Shown: positions 33,355-48,365, numbered from the stretch's first letter. The stretch: 64,000 bases of DNA from Lophium mytilinum (GCA_010093605.1 MU004188.1:258341-322340), one strand, 5' to 3'. Made by a program: numbers and translations. The notes: generated by a model not told the origin, from the letters alone.

Positions 33355-35332
33355 GTGACGCTCTACGCCCCATGCCCTTGGCGGCACGAGCCAGCCGGGA
33401 AGAGCGTCTGGGACAGCCTTCTTGTTGACCTCCTCCAGCTCGCGACATCATTCAAGACCACCACCGCCCGCGCCAACACCATTCCGTACAGCTCTGCTCC
33501 CGCTGCCTCCTCCGCTTTCAATGCTGCGTGGCCCCCGCTGAGGCCGCCGACCCTGCCAATTGACCGCCAGGAGCACTTCGCCCCTGCATCGCGACCACCA
33601 CCTCACGTTCACCGCACAACCGTCATCTTGTCGCAGCCAAACTCCCGCGACGGCTTGTCCGTACCCGTCACTCCTTTAAGTTCTCGTCCAGCGTCCCGCG
33701 ACTGCGATTCTGCGCGCCCGCCATACTCGGTCGATCCTCCCGCCACCGAACATACCGCGCTGACCACCGCCGGCGAATCACCCTATCCCCCTCCCTTCTC
33801 ATCCCTCTATTTCCCTACCGAAGGCGCCGCCCACGATCCCAACAAGCCTTTTGTTACCAGCGGTGCCAGCGAGTCTCTCCCGGCCTTCACTCCTGCTCCG
33901 CCCTTCACCGAGTCATCGTCTTCAGCTGCCGCTGCCGCTGTCAAAGCTGCGCTTCCCCGCGACACCAAGGATAGTTCCAGCCGCGACCTCGACGACGGAG
34001 AGCCTCCTCCACCGTACAGCGAAGGATCAAGCCCACTCGACTCGTTCACCTACGTTATGGCGTCCACAGGGGGCCCCGCGAGTATTATAACTCAAGTGTC
34101 GCAAGGAGGCGGACCGCCAATAAACACGCTTGGAGGTAGGGCAAGCACAAATGAATATTGGAACCATAGCTGACGAACTCATAGGCGGATCTGACGAGAA
34201 CATCACCTTGGAACTACGGTAGGAACCACTGCCACATTCCTCGTTGAATAATACTAAATCAGCCAGTGGAACGCGGTTCACTCTCTCTCGGGATGAACTC
34301 CTCACCCTCCCCGAATTCGTGCTTCTCTCACTCTTCCCGAATGGTCTCTTACCAGATGGGCACATGAATTCATATCATGATGGCGATGTGTACCCGGTAG
34401 ATGTTGGTACTTCCAATTCTAGTCCCGATCCTACTCCTCCCCAATCTCGCCCCAACTCCATCCACATGATCCTCAAGCACCTCTCCAATCCCGCATTATA
34501 TCTATCTGACAACATATACTCTTCCCAGTACGATCCAAACTCGCTGCAGTACATGCTCGAATTCTTCCGGCACGTTGCACAAACTATCCCCACCTCACCC
34601 CCTTCCCCCTCCACTCTCGCCGGCACCACGCTCGGCAGCTCCGAAAACCACGCTGAAGCAGTCCCTATCGAGCCTATGCATGGGTCGGCACGCGACATGC
34701 TCCAAGACCGCGCTGGCATTATTGTGTTGCGGGAAGATTTGGACTTCTACGCGATCCCGCCACGACGAGACATCGAGCAGACGGAGATGATTGAAGTCAA
34801 GCGTGCCGCTGGCAAGGCATTGCTGAAGCAAGACGGCATCTTCTCTGGGCTTCGAAAGAGCGAGGAGCCGGGAACCACAGAGCAGCATCTCATCGAGATG
34901 TTGACCGCTGGGTATGTTTCACCGAATACAAAATCTCACTAGTGAGCGTAACATGAGCTAATCTCATACTTCTAGCGGTTTCAACCACGACGATAGATGG
35001 GGCCACCGCGCAGGCGAGCCCAACAAAGCCGTCATCTGCAGCATCGCGCTCGCCCGTCTCCGGACAGACATCAAAGGCAACGACCTATCTAATAGCAACG
35101 CCGTGGGCATGGCGCAGAAGCTGCTCCTCTTCTGGCGGAAACCCGCGAGGCGGTGCTGGTGGGAGGGCGTCGAGCTGAACGACGTCGAGGGCGTGGACGG
35201 CCCGCTGAAGGTGTGGATCCGGAGGGTCTGGACGCTGGAGATGGTATGCAACGATAACCCTCACCCCTTCACATCTAAGAAACATCAAAACTAACGCGGC
35301 AGTGTTGACAGAGCGTCATTGGGCTACGCTAA
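33355..35332 (+). CDS. WHI2-like phosphatase activator, 5' end unresolved
   Basis: Supported exons are (33355)-34135, 34185-34218, 34267-34911, 34976-35243 and 35312-35332. The 7-codon last exon encodes SVIGLR and a stop. The conserved body runs TRFTLSRDELLTLPEFVLLSLFPNGLLPDGH, LREDLDFYAIPPR, GKALLKQDGIFSGLRKSEE, DDRWGHRAGEPNKAVIC and KLLLFWRKPARRCWWEGVEL, matching the fungal WHI2/BTB-like family. Whi2 activates the phosphatases Psr1/Psr2 and restrains TORC1 and Ras signalling in poor medium. The N-terminal 230 codons are Pro/Ser-rich. The first in-frame ATG is at 34057, yet the open frame and a family-like segment (EPPPPYSEGSSPLDSFTYV) extend upstream to 33355 with no ATG, so an upstream start exon is probably missed. 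The 3' end is secure. Confidence 0.85.
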
Positions 35333-38717
<3,385 letters not shown>

Positions 38718-39493
38718 TTTCTCCTTTTCTTTCGAGCATGTGTGAATGTTTCAACACGAGGTCATGAACTGGGAATGATATCCAAAAGTTTATAATTGTC
38801 TTCAACGGCATTTTCTCATCCTACCAAGGGGGTGCATAAACCGTCTTTTCTTCACAAAAGATGGGTGGGGTTTTGGGTGTTTTCCTGGGAGCGGGTTTCT
38901 GGCGTTGCATCCCTAGCGGCCTTTCAACCATGGCCGTGTAGATGAGATGATCCTATTTTCTTCAAAGACTTGAAGCGCAGATGGGATGGTGAGAGGCGAG
39001 TTGGTGACGAGACGGTCGTAAAGAATTATATAGCAAGGGCTTGTGAGGCAGGTCTGGTGGAGATGAATAGAGCTGGGTCTTGTGCCCGTAATACCTCTAC
39101 TTTTGTGCTCTTGGAGAGCTGTCCTTGTGAACTAAGAGTATATGGTCTGGCGTGACCTTGTGACATTGAAATTCCTGTGTTCTTGAAGAATGCTCCGATC
39201 TTTGAAATTTATATTGTCTCGTGCTTCGAAATCCACCGGACCAATTCTTGTAAGGAATGTATGTTGGGACTTGGAAAACCTATCTTCTCTGACAATTACG
39301 TCTACATACATGAGATGTTTTTTCGCAGAATAGACGGCCCTGACGCAGTTGGAGGAAATATGCGCCTTTCCCTATTCAGAGCTAGCGGCTGGGCGCCCTC
39401 TAAGCGAAAATCGCCCACCATGAGACTTCGACGAACTTTACGATTTGGCCTAACTCCCCTCTACACCAGACCGTCCCGCCACACACGTCCAAG
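38718..39493. other. Intergenic region
   Basis: SAHH 3' flank and RPL9 promoter. No further gene, repeat or RNA gene was recognised. Confidence 0.5.
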
Positions 39494-40384
39494 ATGAGGT
39501 ACATCCAGTCGGAAGAGCTGCTGGACATTCCAGAGGGTGGTAAGTTCTGGCGACACCGAAGTGAGGGGCGATTGGACAAGGCGCTGACCATGAATATAGT
39601 CAAGATCGGTATCAAGCGGAGGATCGTAACTGTCGAGGGACCACGAGGTACGGCCTATCCAATTCGCACACTGGAGGACGGGATTCACTGTTGTCGATAT
39701 TGGGACATACGTTGGAATGCCTGGATGAGAAATTGCGGCTAATCTTGGATTTTCGAATTGGCACAGGCAAACTCACAAAGGACCTCTCCCACCTCAGCGT
39801 TTCCTTCAGCAAAGTCGCCTCCCTACCCAACACGATCAAAATCGAGCTGTTCCATGGCGTGCGCAAATCGGTGGCCTCGCTGCGCACCGTCCGCACCCTG
39901 ATCAACAACCTCATCATCGGCGTCACCAAGGGCTACCTGTACAAGATGCGCTACGTCTACGCCCATTTCCCCATCAACGTCAACGTTGAGAAGAAGGACG
40001 ACGGCATCACCGAGGTGGAGATCCGCAACTTTATCGGCGAGAAGATCACCCGGCGGGTGCGCATGCACGAGGGCGTTGATGTCGCCATGAGCGCCAATGT
40101 CAAGGATCAGCTGGAGCTGAGCGGGAACAGCTTGGACAATGTCAGCCAGAGTGCGGCGAGCATTCAGCAGATTTGCAAGGTGCGGAATAAGGAGTGAGTT
40201 GGCCATTTTCCTCCACTTATACTCTGCACGTTACCTTGTCGGGATACCTCGCACAGAGAGCTCGCTTTTTGGGATATCGCAGTCAACGGATTGAACGGCT
40301 TGCTAACAAATCGTTCTCCCTAGTATTCGAAAGTTCTTGGACGGTCTCTACGTGTCAGAGAGGGGCAACATCGTCCAGGACTGA
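39494..40384 (+). CDS. RPL9: 60S ribosomal protein L9 (uL6)
   Basis: Four exons, 39494-39539, 39600-39647, 39767-40193 and 40324-40384, give 193 residues, matching eukaryotic uL6. The order MRYIQSEELLDIPEG, VKIGIKRRIVTVEGPRGKLTKDL, GVTKGYLYKMRYVYAHFPIN, EIRNFIGEKITRRV, GNSLDNVSQSAASIQQICKV and RKFLDGLYVSERG is nearly invariant in the family. The protein sits near the GTPase-associated centre of the large subunit. Two short 5' exons of 46 and 48 bases follow the usual pattern of introns near the start of fungal ribosomal-protein genes; introns are 60, 119 and 130 bases. Confidence 0.97.
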
Positions 40385-40935
40385 GCGGGATCCTTCCTAA
40401 TCACCGTGCATGCATTGTTTTGGGGGACCTAGCTTTTCCTTTTGCGTTGGCGATAGGCGGGGTTCGAAAATACAAACTTCACACCAATCCAAGGGAGTCG
40501 ATGTTCTCACAAAAATGCGGACAAGCTGAACGATTCAAGGCGGCTACGCTTCAACTGCTGTATTCTAGCTACCGACGTGAAGATAGCTGGATCGGAATTA
40601 TACCTCGTCTAACCCACATGACAGATGTTGGATGGTGCTCGAGTGGAATGTATTGCTGTGGTTCGACATTACTAACCTGGAGTTCTTGAAGGGGGGATTA
40701 GCAGTGTCTTCATGAATGCGTAAGGCCTAAGCCATGTATATTCCGATCCGTCAATCAACTCGCCCAAATGTACCTGAAGTATGTGTATCTCAGTTCTATT
40801 TCATCTGGGATACTGATGCTTAACCTATCATTATAGAGACTGGAGAACAGTTACCCCCTAGTTGACTCCCTTCCTCCCTCTTTGCAAAAGTCACGTGCTC
40901 ATCACCTTTCTCTCCCACTTCCCAACCTCCACCAA

Positions 40936-40970
40936 CTATAAAATCCTCTTTCTCTCCCCCAACTTCACAG
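40936..40970 (+). promoter_or_regulatory. TATA-like box with CT-rich initiator, no gene assigned
   Basis: CTATAAAATCC followed within 10 bases by a pyrimidine run resembles an ascomycete core promoter. No convincing coding frame follows, so it may drive a non-coding transcript or be fortuitous. Confidence 0.3.
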
Positions 40971-41338
40971 CAAAACAAAGAGGGAGCTCATTGGGTTGAT
41001 AGATTCCTCGAAACCTTCCCACCGGTTCAGTGGATCCACAGGGTGGAGGGAAACTTTCAATGGAGTATGCAAATTGGGCAAAGGCGACTCATGGTCTCGT
41101 GGAAGGGCATCAAAATCAAAGAGCGTTCGAACCCCATTGGAAGGAGTGAAAGAAGACTATAAGAAGCGCAATAGTGGGATCAAAGCTGGGCGAGATGGCC
41201 GTTTAGGAAGACTTGATGATGAGCCGCTACAACGGGTGGAGCTGGTGGAGATATCAAAAGGAAAGAATGGTAAGTATCAAGTTTATATGGTGATGCGGAG
41301 CATTAAGAGAGCGCAAATTTCTTGATATGGAGGCGAGA

Positions 41339-41580
41339 TTGTTGATTGCAGGCCGTAGCGTCTGATATCAGGTGGAAGGCTAGCTAACATACAAGAATGG
41401 ACCCAAGTTTGCTACCGTGATTGCTTGCTGTGGTGATTGTCCTAATCCAACAGAGATACCCCGAACTTGTTGAATACAGGCCGTAGCATTTGATATTGGG
41501 CTGAAGACGAGCTAACATACAGGATTTCACCCAAGATTGCTACCAGCAGTGATTGTTGTAGGTGATTGTCATATTCCAAC
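41339..41580. repeat. Degenerate 113-base direct repeat, two copies
   Basis: Copy 1 is 41339-41451 and copy 2 is 41468-41580. Shared cores are CAGGCCGTAGC, GCTAACATACA, CACCCAAG/GACCCAAG, TTGCTACC, GGTGATTGTC and TTCCAAC/ATCCAAC. About a fifth to a quarter of positions differ. No similarity to a known element was recognised. Confidence 0.65.
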
Positions 41581-42249
41581 ATCATTTTCTCCTGATGTTT
41601 TCCTTGCGTCTGATTCCCCATACGTTCATGACTTTTTAATTACCATGGATTGTCTTCACAGGAGAACGGGCCCCCGAGTAGTGTTTGGTTGTTGAGCTTG
41701 CGGCACGATGTTGCTCCAATGGGGCTAACATAACGACATATCAGTCTCCTCCTTCTCGTTGGCAACAATCTGACTGGAACATTCTTATCATTTGAGCCCT
41801 AGCATAATAACGGCACCAAGGAATGATGAAACCCGTGGCTGCAGAAATGAGTTCACTATTCTAGAATACAGTGCCCTCTTAGGGATAATAACGGTTTGCA
41901 TTGTTTCAGCATAGATCTCTCGTAACTCCCTATTTACAGTCTTATAGACTTCTCCCCTCTTTAATCAACCTGACCTCAAAGAAATCATGTTTTTGTTGCT
42001 AGATCCCTCTTGAATGGGTATTAAAAAGGGTACTTTCAAAGAGTACGACACACTGAGCCAAATGGTGACTATATCAAAGACGACACTATGCACGCAATTG
42101 CTGAGGCTAATAAGTTACATGTCCGCATACCAGTATTCGGAACATTGCTAGGATTTGACCTCATGCTTGCTATGAGTTCAGGTATGGTTGTCCCCATCGA
42201 AAAGCTATGAGCTATCTAACCGTCAAGGTCATTAACAGTCTTCAGCCTC

Positions 42250-43975
42250 TCACACCCTCAAATCGACAACCTTAACCATAATAACCGACTTCTCCCAAAC
42301 CATAAAAGTCTTCTTATACTTCATGCCTCCCTCCGGATTCCACAACGGTGCGCCATCAACAGAAACAACATCGAAATTCCAGAACAGCCTAGCAAGCATT
42401 ATCCGCATTTCCATATAAGCCAGACCTTTCCCAATGCAATTCCGCGGACCCAAGGAAAATGGCGCTGCCGCCTTCTTCACGTCACTGTCGTAGGCCGTAC
42501 CGATCCACCGCTCCGGTACAAATTCATCCGGATTCCTGAAGTTGGCTGGATCGTGGCACGCAGACCACTGTCCCACAGACACCGTCGTGCCTCCCGGAAC
42601 CCAAAAGCCATCTATGGTATCTCCGCCAGGCGGAACTGAACGCGGGGGTCCTGCAGGCACAGGCGGATGGATGCGCAGCGTTTCCTCAATACAAGCATTC
42701 AGGTACGGAAGGTCGAACACCGCTTTGAACGTGATAGCATCCTCAGTACTAAACGCCTCGCGAATCTCTGTCGTCAATTTCTCGTAGCAGGATGGTTTCC
42801 AGATCAAGCGAGCGATAAGACCGGATAACGCAGTTCCTGTGGTCTCGCTACCAGCGACGATGAACAGGCCCGAGTTCGCGATGATCTCGTCCTGCTTCAG
42901 GGGAAACTTTTCTTGCTGCCGGAGGATATACCAAATGAAATCGCGGTGGTCGACTTCCTTCGCCTCGAGCCGCTTCAGGACTTTCTCGCGCGTGTGCTCG
43001 ACGTGATACGCGTTTGCTTTCCCCATGCCTTTGATCCGGCTCTGTAAGAACGCTTGGAGCCACGTCCCAGTGCCTGCAATGCGCCTCGTCGCTTGTATCA
43101 TCATGCCGTCCTTGACCGTTTGGAAAAGCATGTGCACCCATTCCTGATACTCCCCTCTGTCTAAGCACCCGAAGCTCTGTCCGAAGGCCAGGTCTCCCAT
43201 GGTGTCGAAGGTGAAGTAATTGAACCAGTCGCAAATGTTAAAAGTCTCCTCCTTCCTTGCGAGTTTCCGCATGTTAGACACTACCTTGCTCATGTAGTCT
43301 TGCACAATCGGCTCCTGGTCCATCAGCGCCTGCTGCGAAAACGAGTGGCTCAGTGCACGCCGCTGGCGTCCGTGGTCGGCGTCGTCGGGGACATACTGGA
43401 GTGTTGTTGTGCTGCCGACTTTCACGGGTCCGGTGTGGAGCGGTGATTTCTTCATGTTTTGGTGGCCTTGGCGGAAGCCATAGACGTCGTGCATGGACTG
43501 GGCCGAGCTGAAAGTAAGCTCGTTGGGGCCAAGGCGGAAGACGGGGCCATATTTCTCATGATAGCTCTTGTTGTCGAAAGGAAAGCGGCCCCGGAGGAGG
43601 GACTTAAGGTGGCAATAAAGTTAGCAAATCTTTCAGAACCAGAATGAGGAAAACGATATCGACTTCTTGAAACAATCGTTGCGTGAGACACTTCTTCGAT
43701 GGATTCCAAGACACCACTATGGTTGTCTCGGAATACTTCCTGAGTAGTTTTTCAACCAAACAAATTGCTAGGAAACTTTTTCTCTGTATCGGGGGCTTAC
43801 GTACGAATGCTGCCGGAAGGCCGGAGACCGAGTTCCAAAACGGGCCTGGATATTTCGCGAGAGGGTGGAAATAGCGTCTGTAGACAATGAAACCAAAGAG
43901 ATAAAGTGCAAGAATGCTAGCTACTGCAGTTTTGATGTGGGGTATACGCCCTGACTCATTCGAAAGGAGAGCCAT
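42250..43975 (-). CDS. Cytochrome P450 monooxygenase
   Basis: Two exons on the minus strand, 43975-43805 and 43602-42250, with a 202-base GTACGT...TTAAG intron, give 507 residues. The N-terminal membrane anchor is at about residues 15-33, followed by the YPGPF proline hinge. The I-helix has AGSETTGT, the K-helix EETLR, the PERF-type region FVPERW, and the heme loop FSLGPRNCIGKG with the iron ligand Cys446. The best overall resemblance is to the ascomycete families of the isotrichodermin-C15-hydroxylase kind (CYP65-like), which act on terpenoid or polyketide scaffolds in the ER membrane. The substrate is unknown. No backbone synthase or transporter lies within reach, so it may be a lone P450. 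The intron stays open in the upstream frame for almost its whole length, which could mislead gene callers. Confidence 0.93.
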
Positions 43976-45743
43976 GCTTGAAGGATTTTGGCATCTGAAT
44001 ATGGTTGGCCACCAGTAGCTTTATCGAAAATCCAAAGCAAGGCCTTAAACTTGAGCTAGAACCAGAAGTGCGTAAGTGTATTGCGGGGAACCCGTGCTGT
44101 GAACTTGTCCGGGGAAGCATACCCGCAGCGGTTGCACTAATCCCGACATGTCAACTTTCGCCCACCTGCCACACCTCTGCACCTGATTTTGGTGATAAAG
44201 CAGAGGCTATGCAATGCTACTTAGAGCTGACATTTCTCCGATAGACTGCTGTAAGCTTTCAGACTACAGCAAACGTACACAAACTTCTCCCTTTGGCAAT
44301 CCAAGATTCCTGGATACATGTTGAGGTCTCGACGGCGCCTATGGGCTGGCCGCTGTACCTGTGTGGACTGGAGCCCTTATCTAATTACGATACCATTCTG
44401 GTCTCTGCTCGTTTCACCGGTTGGCGGTATCCGGCCATGACCTCCGGCATCACTTTCAATGTTTTCACTAGGAAGATGTCACCAGCGCTTCGCTAGTTGA
44501 CCATACATAGGCCAATGTGGGGCCGTGACCTCTCCCATGTCCCCAAGCTCTTGATAGGCAAAACCCAAGTTGAAGTAGCGGAGCCGCAAGACCTTTTTGT
44601 GATGCTCGAGTGGGCGGAGAAAGTCCATTTTCAAGCTCTTAAAGAGCATGTCTAAAACTGTTTCCACGTTTATACCGCATCCTACCATTGACAATGCGGC
44701 ATTGCCGAGGACAGTTGTGGCCTTGGAGTCAAAGAACCAGTTGACGTGCGACCAGAAGTATTTGCCGAGAAGGCGGTGGAATCCATATCTGAGGGACATT
44801 GAGGTAGAAAGACTTAGGTACCGAAACCCAGACGTGGGATAGGGGTGGCACCGTGAATCAAGACCACTTTGCCCTTCAGCGATCCCATGGGGATTGTAGC
44901 CTACACGTAATAGATTATTCCGCATACAAAGATACGTTGCTTGACATCGTGAGAAGCTGCCTTGAACTATCCCTGAGCCTACTGCTGTGTCAGGTAGCTT
45001 GAATAATGAAAACCTTGGTAGCGGGCTGGCCCCGTAAATTGTGAATTTGGATTTATTTGCCATGATACCCCACATGACTATTCCACAGCGTACTGACAAA
45101 TGAAAACAATGGGGACTCCTTTGCGAAAAAACAAAGCTAAACCCTTTAAACTTTTGTTGTTGGAGACCGTAGCAAGAACACGGTGACTTTTCTGTAGTAA
45201 ACGCTGAAACCGCGTCTCAACGGAGAAAATCATCAAGGTTGTTTGTCACGAAAGCCATCCATCAAGCAAATTTCGAGGAATGCTAATGCTAAATAGCCTC
45301 GTCATGCTCGCAGCCAGCGTCGAGACAGGTTATCGTGGGATAAGGGGAAGACGCGTCATTTAGAAATACCCTTCTGCGTTGGCTAAGTATTGGAACTACT
45401 GATACCAATATAGCCATGTTACATAGCTTCAGCATGTTCTAATTCGAAAACTGCTAGCGAATTCGAGTGGAAGGTCTCGATGGGCAGTGGAGTTGATGGG
45501 CTGGCTGATTAACGAGAGAGTTCCTGGTACTTCGTAGACGACGTTGGAAGAGAGTTCGAAGCTGGGACCACCACGCTCCTCAGACCAACGATCTACGACT
45601 CAGCATACTATCTGCTTTATTCTAACGCATGACCTTCCAAGCTCCAGCTGCCTGCTCTGTAACTCAAGTATGCGATTTTAGCCATTGTGTACCGTTATGA
45701 CCCGCCCTTCGCCCAGCGTGCCTCTCACACCTACCTCAACAAA
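43976..45743. other. Divergent intergenic region, P450 / NPR3
   Basis: A/T-richer than most of the window. It contains only the weak minus-strand frame listed separately and no repeat or RNA gene that I could recognise. Confidence 0.45.
44479..45063 (-). CDS. Doubtful open frame, 194 residues
   Basis: An ATG at 45063 opens a 194-residue frame ending at 44479. The C-terminal part (FKSLKMDFLRPLEHHKKVLR, then YFNLGFAYQELGD) has a faint tetratricopeptide-like rhythm, and the N-terminal part has none. Base composition and codon use are less biased than in neighbouring genes. It could be a small lineage-specific gene, the decayed end of a larger one, or chance. Confidence 0.2.
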   Translation of the reverse strand: MANKSKFTIYGASPLPRFSLFKLPDTAVGSGIVQGSFSRCQATYLCMRNNLLRVGYNPHGIAEGQSGLDSRCHPYPTSGFRYLSLSTSMSLRYGFHRLLGKYFWSHVNWFFDSKATTVLGNAALSMVGCGINVETVLDMLFKSLKMDFLRPLEHHKKVLRLRYFNLGFAYQELGDMGEVTAPHWPMYGQLAKRW

Positions 45744-48365
45744 ATGCCTCCCCCGCTACCCCCCTCCTCTACCCTCCACACGATCCTCCTAGTCACCAAA
45801 TCGCGCTCCCTCGGACCTCGCTTGGTCTTCCACTACCCGCCAGCCTCTCCCTCCGCCGCGTCTCTAGCTGCGAACACCCCAGCTGCCTGGTATGGCACCG
45901 CGACCTCGACAAGCGACGATACCGACAGCACCTCTAGCGATTGGGACAGCAGCACCGAAGACGGCGCTGGTGATGACGAGGAAGTCGGAAGTCGTGCTAG
46001 CGGGAGTGGGCGCGCTGGTGGGTCTCGAAGCGTCCACAGCCATCGCACGCGGTTAACAGCCGGCGGGTTCAGGGCGTTAGAGGGCTTCGATGAGGACGAC
46101 GACGGACTGGGAGATGACATGAACGGGGATAGCTCGAGGAAAGGCAATGGGATAGGCCGAGAAGGCAAAGCCGGGGGTAGGGCGGAGTGGGAGACTGTGC
46201 TGGGGTTCAAGATGGATGCGCTAGAGAAAATGCTGACCCCAGGCAAGTCATTCAATAAGAGGCGGTTCGAGCTGGGTGTAGAGGGGATCGTGTTCGTGGG
46301 TGCACCCATGTTTGTGAGGGAGGACGGAGGGTGGAAGAAAGGGAGGCGGTATGGGAATAAGGATATGCGCACGAAACTCGGCCAGGATGCGGTTGATAAA
46401 GCTAACGATTCGAAGGGTTACGACCAGGACGAGGGCGTGGATCTCGACGAGCCCGATTCTGAGAAGTTCGTGTACCCGGAGGGCTTCGAACCGGGATACG
46501 GGCATGGCTTGATGTCTGGAGCTGCATCTGGGGCAGTGTCCGAGGCGGGTTCGGATACCAGAAGTCAATCGACCAACGGGTCAACGCCTGATATGACTAT
46601 GTTCAATATCGTCTTTGTGCTTAACCCTCCTGCATTGGAGTACCAGCTGCGAGTGAAGGAGATGTACGACAACGTGGTCAGAAAGTACGCAAAGGCCCTC
46701 AAATACGAGCAAGCAAAGTTTGATTACGTCTGGAAGGAATCCAAAAAGATAATGGCGATGAAAACAAGAGCTGTAGAGAATGGTAAGACGACAGTGGACA
46801 TTCCTATTTGTAGGTTTGAAACTAATCACACTTTCTCTCTAGGAGACCCAATGTCATTAGCATGGCATAAGATCATAGCCAGCTCTCCTCTTGCGAAGTC
46901 TATTGCAACTATATACGATTCGATTTCCAACGACAAGATAGCTCATGTTCACCTGGACGCTACCTTTGACACATCGTTCCAAATACCTCAGGCTGTGTCT
47001 ACTCCATATATTCCCACCGCGATGGAACCACAAATGCCTGGCTTATGGCTAACGACCGCCAACATCGTCAATGAAGATGAGCCCGACCTCAACTTCACCC
47101 AGCATTACGCACTTCTACTCCTTGAAGACATTGAAACGCTTGTGAAAGAGCTTGAAGGAGACGCAAAGGATAACGCTATTGCCTTCTACATTCGTAGCGT
47201 TACTCCTACGAAGTCTCTCCATAAGCTTTCCATAGCTCATTCGATTCCATCGCAGGATATTCAATACATCGCCGGTCACCTCGTGTATTGGCGCAGAGCA
47301 CGCCTGATTCCTCCTCTCCATCAAAGAGATACCTACATTGTTTCGCCGAATGCTGACATGCGAGCCCTGAAACAGGCTGTCTCAGCATACGCCACACGAT
47401 TCTCAGCTCTACCATCTTTGCCAGAAATGTTGCATAAACTCTCAGGCCCACCTAGACCGTATGCCCACCATATTCCGAGTCCAGATCACCGACAGGTGTA
47501 TATGGATATCCTGGCATGGCTCATGCGAGGAGGCTGGGTCACGCAACTGAGAACATTTGCGTGGGTTCGAGTGCCGGCAGAGATCAAAGCTCAGGTAGCT
47601 GCAATTATGGAGCGTGAAGCGTCTATGAAGAAAGCAGCAGAGATGGAGGCTACGCGACATAACGAAGACAACGACTCGATCGCTTCAGTGGGCGACTCTG
47701 TCCTATCTGGCGGCGAGACTGGACATGTGAAGAAGAGCTCTCTGCTCAGCGGGAACTGGCCAGCAACGCCACTCCGTCGATCGCCTCATAGTGAAGAGAC
47801 GGAGGCCATGGACGCGTCAACCATCCTATCTCCGCGTTTGCAGCCTTATAGATCCCCGGCGCGCCCTTCGTCTGATGCTGGAAGTACGAGCAGCCGCATC
47901 ACTACTGTCCCTGCAACTTCAAATGCACCTGTTGCCACCTCACCGCAATCGCAAAATCATCCACACCGCCCCTCACCGCTCCACTTCAACGCAGCAATAC
48001 GTGAGTTGTCACCTTCATCCTCACGGCCCTCAGCACCTCCTAGTATCGTCTCGCCAACTATGGCGGGGCCCTTTTCGCCCTCGCAAGAGACAGCCGTGGA
48101 GTCAGCATCCTCAAAGTTCGAACCTAGTCTCATTCTCTCGCCTCAAAAAGCAAATGAGATTGAAGCACGGTGGCTGGAACAAATCTGCGCGTCCTTTCGC
48201 GACCCGGACCTCCGAGAGATGTGGCCGACATTGCTCAAGTATTTCGATGGGAAACACGCGCTGGATGATGTTGCGTTGCGTGAGGGCTTGAAACGAAAGA
48301 GGATCGGGGCACTTATTGGGATGATTAGGGAAGGGGGATGGCTGTTGACGGTGAGGCATTGGTGA
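45744..48365 (+). CDS. NPR3: NPR3, nitrogen permease regulator 3 (GATOR1/SEACIT)
   Basis: Two exons, 45744-46782 and 46843-48365, give 853 residues. The start is the ATG in CAACAAAATG; the frame is open upstream without another ATG. The N-terminal longin-type domain is recognisable (LHTILLVTKSRSLGPRLVFHYP, then NIVFVLNPPALEYQLRVKEMYDNV and a Lys-rich helix), interrupted by an acidic/Ser-Gly-rich insert (about residues 50-160). Later come FYIRSVTPTKSLHKLSIAHS and YIAGHLVYWRRARLIPPLHQRDTYIVSP. A disordered Ser/Pro stretch precedes the final winged-helix-like segment WPTLLKYFDGKHALDDVALREG. Npr3 with Npr2 and Iml1 is the GAP that turns off TORC1 during amino-acid shortage at the vacuole. The 60-base intron is a multiple of three and lacks stops, so its retention would add 20 residues. 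Confidence 0.92.
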   Translation: MPPPLPPSSTLHTILLVTKSRSLGPRLVFHYPPASPSAASLAANTPAAWYGTATSTSDDTDSTSSDWDSSTEDGAGDDEEVGSRASGSGRAGGSRSVHSHRTRLTAGGFRALEGFDEDDDGLGDDMNGDSSRKGNGIGREGKAGGRAEWETVLGFKMDALEKMLTPGKSFNKRRFELGVEGIVFVGAPMFVREDGGWKKGRRYGNKDMRTKLGQDAVDKANDSKGYDQDEGVDLDEPDSEKFVYPEGFEPGYGHGLMSGAASGAVSEAGSDTRSQSTNGSTPDMTMFNIVFVLNPPALEYQLRVKEMYDNVVRKYAKALKYEQAKFDYVWKESKKIMAMKTRAVENGKTTVDIPICRFETNHTFSLGDPMSLAWHKIIASSPLAKSIATIYDSISNDKIAHVHLDATFDTSFQIPQAVSTPYIPTAMEPQMPGLWLTTANIVNEDEPDLNFTQHYALLLLEDIETLVKELEGDAKDNAIAFYIRSVTPTKSLHKLSIAHSIPSQDIQYIAGHLVYWRRARLIPPLHQRDTYIVSPNADMRALKQAVSAYATRFSALPSLPEMLHKLSGPPRPYAHHIPSPDHRQVYMDILAWLMRGGWVTQLRTFAWVRVPAEIKAQVAAIMEREASMKKAAEMEATRHNEDNDSIASVGDSVLSGGETGHVKKSSLLSGNWPATPLRRSPHSEETEAMDASTILSPRLQPYRSPARPSSDAGSTSSRITTVPATSNAPVATSPQSQNHPHRPSPLHFNAAIRELSPSSSRPSAPPSIVSPTMAGPFSPSQETAVESASSKFEPSLILSPQKANEIEARWLEQICASFRDPDLREMWPTLLKYFDGKHALDDVALREGLKRKRIGALIGMIREGGWLLTVRHW

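Larger units (their letters stand above)
40385..42249. other. Gene-poor region with degenerate direct repeat
   Basis: 1.9 kb without a convincing gene. A CTATAAAATCC box with a CT-rich initiator-like stretch lies near 40936-40970. It is followed only by small frames: an ATG at 41060 gives about 30 codons, and an open frame without ATG spans 40996-41325. The direct repeat at 41339-41580 lies downstream. The region may be a decayed gene or repeat, but nothing was matched. Confidence 0.45.

Noticed and set aside
43604-43804. Continuation of the P450 first exon as a 123-codon frame
   Set aside because: It is the P450 intron read through; splicing at GTACGT and TTAAG restores the family sequence in the correct phase.
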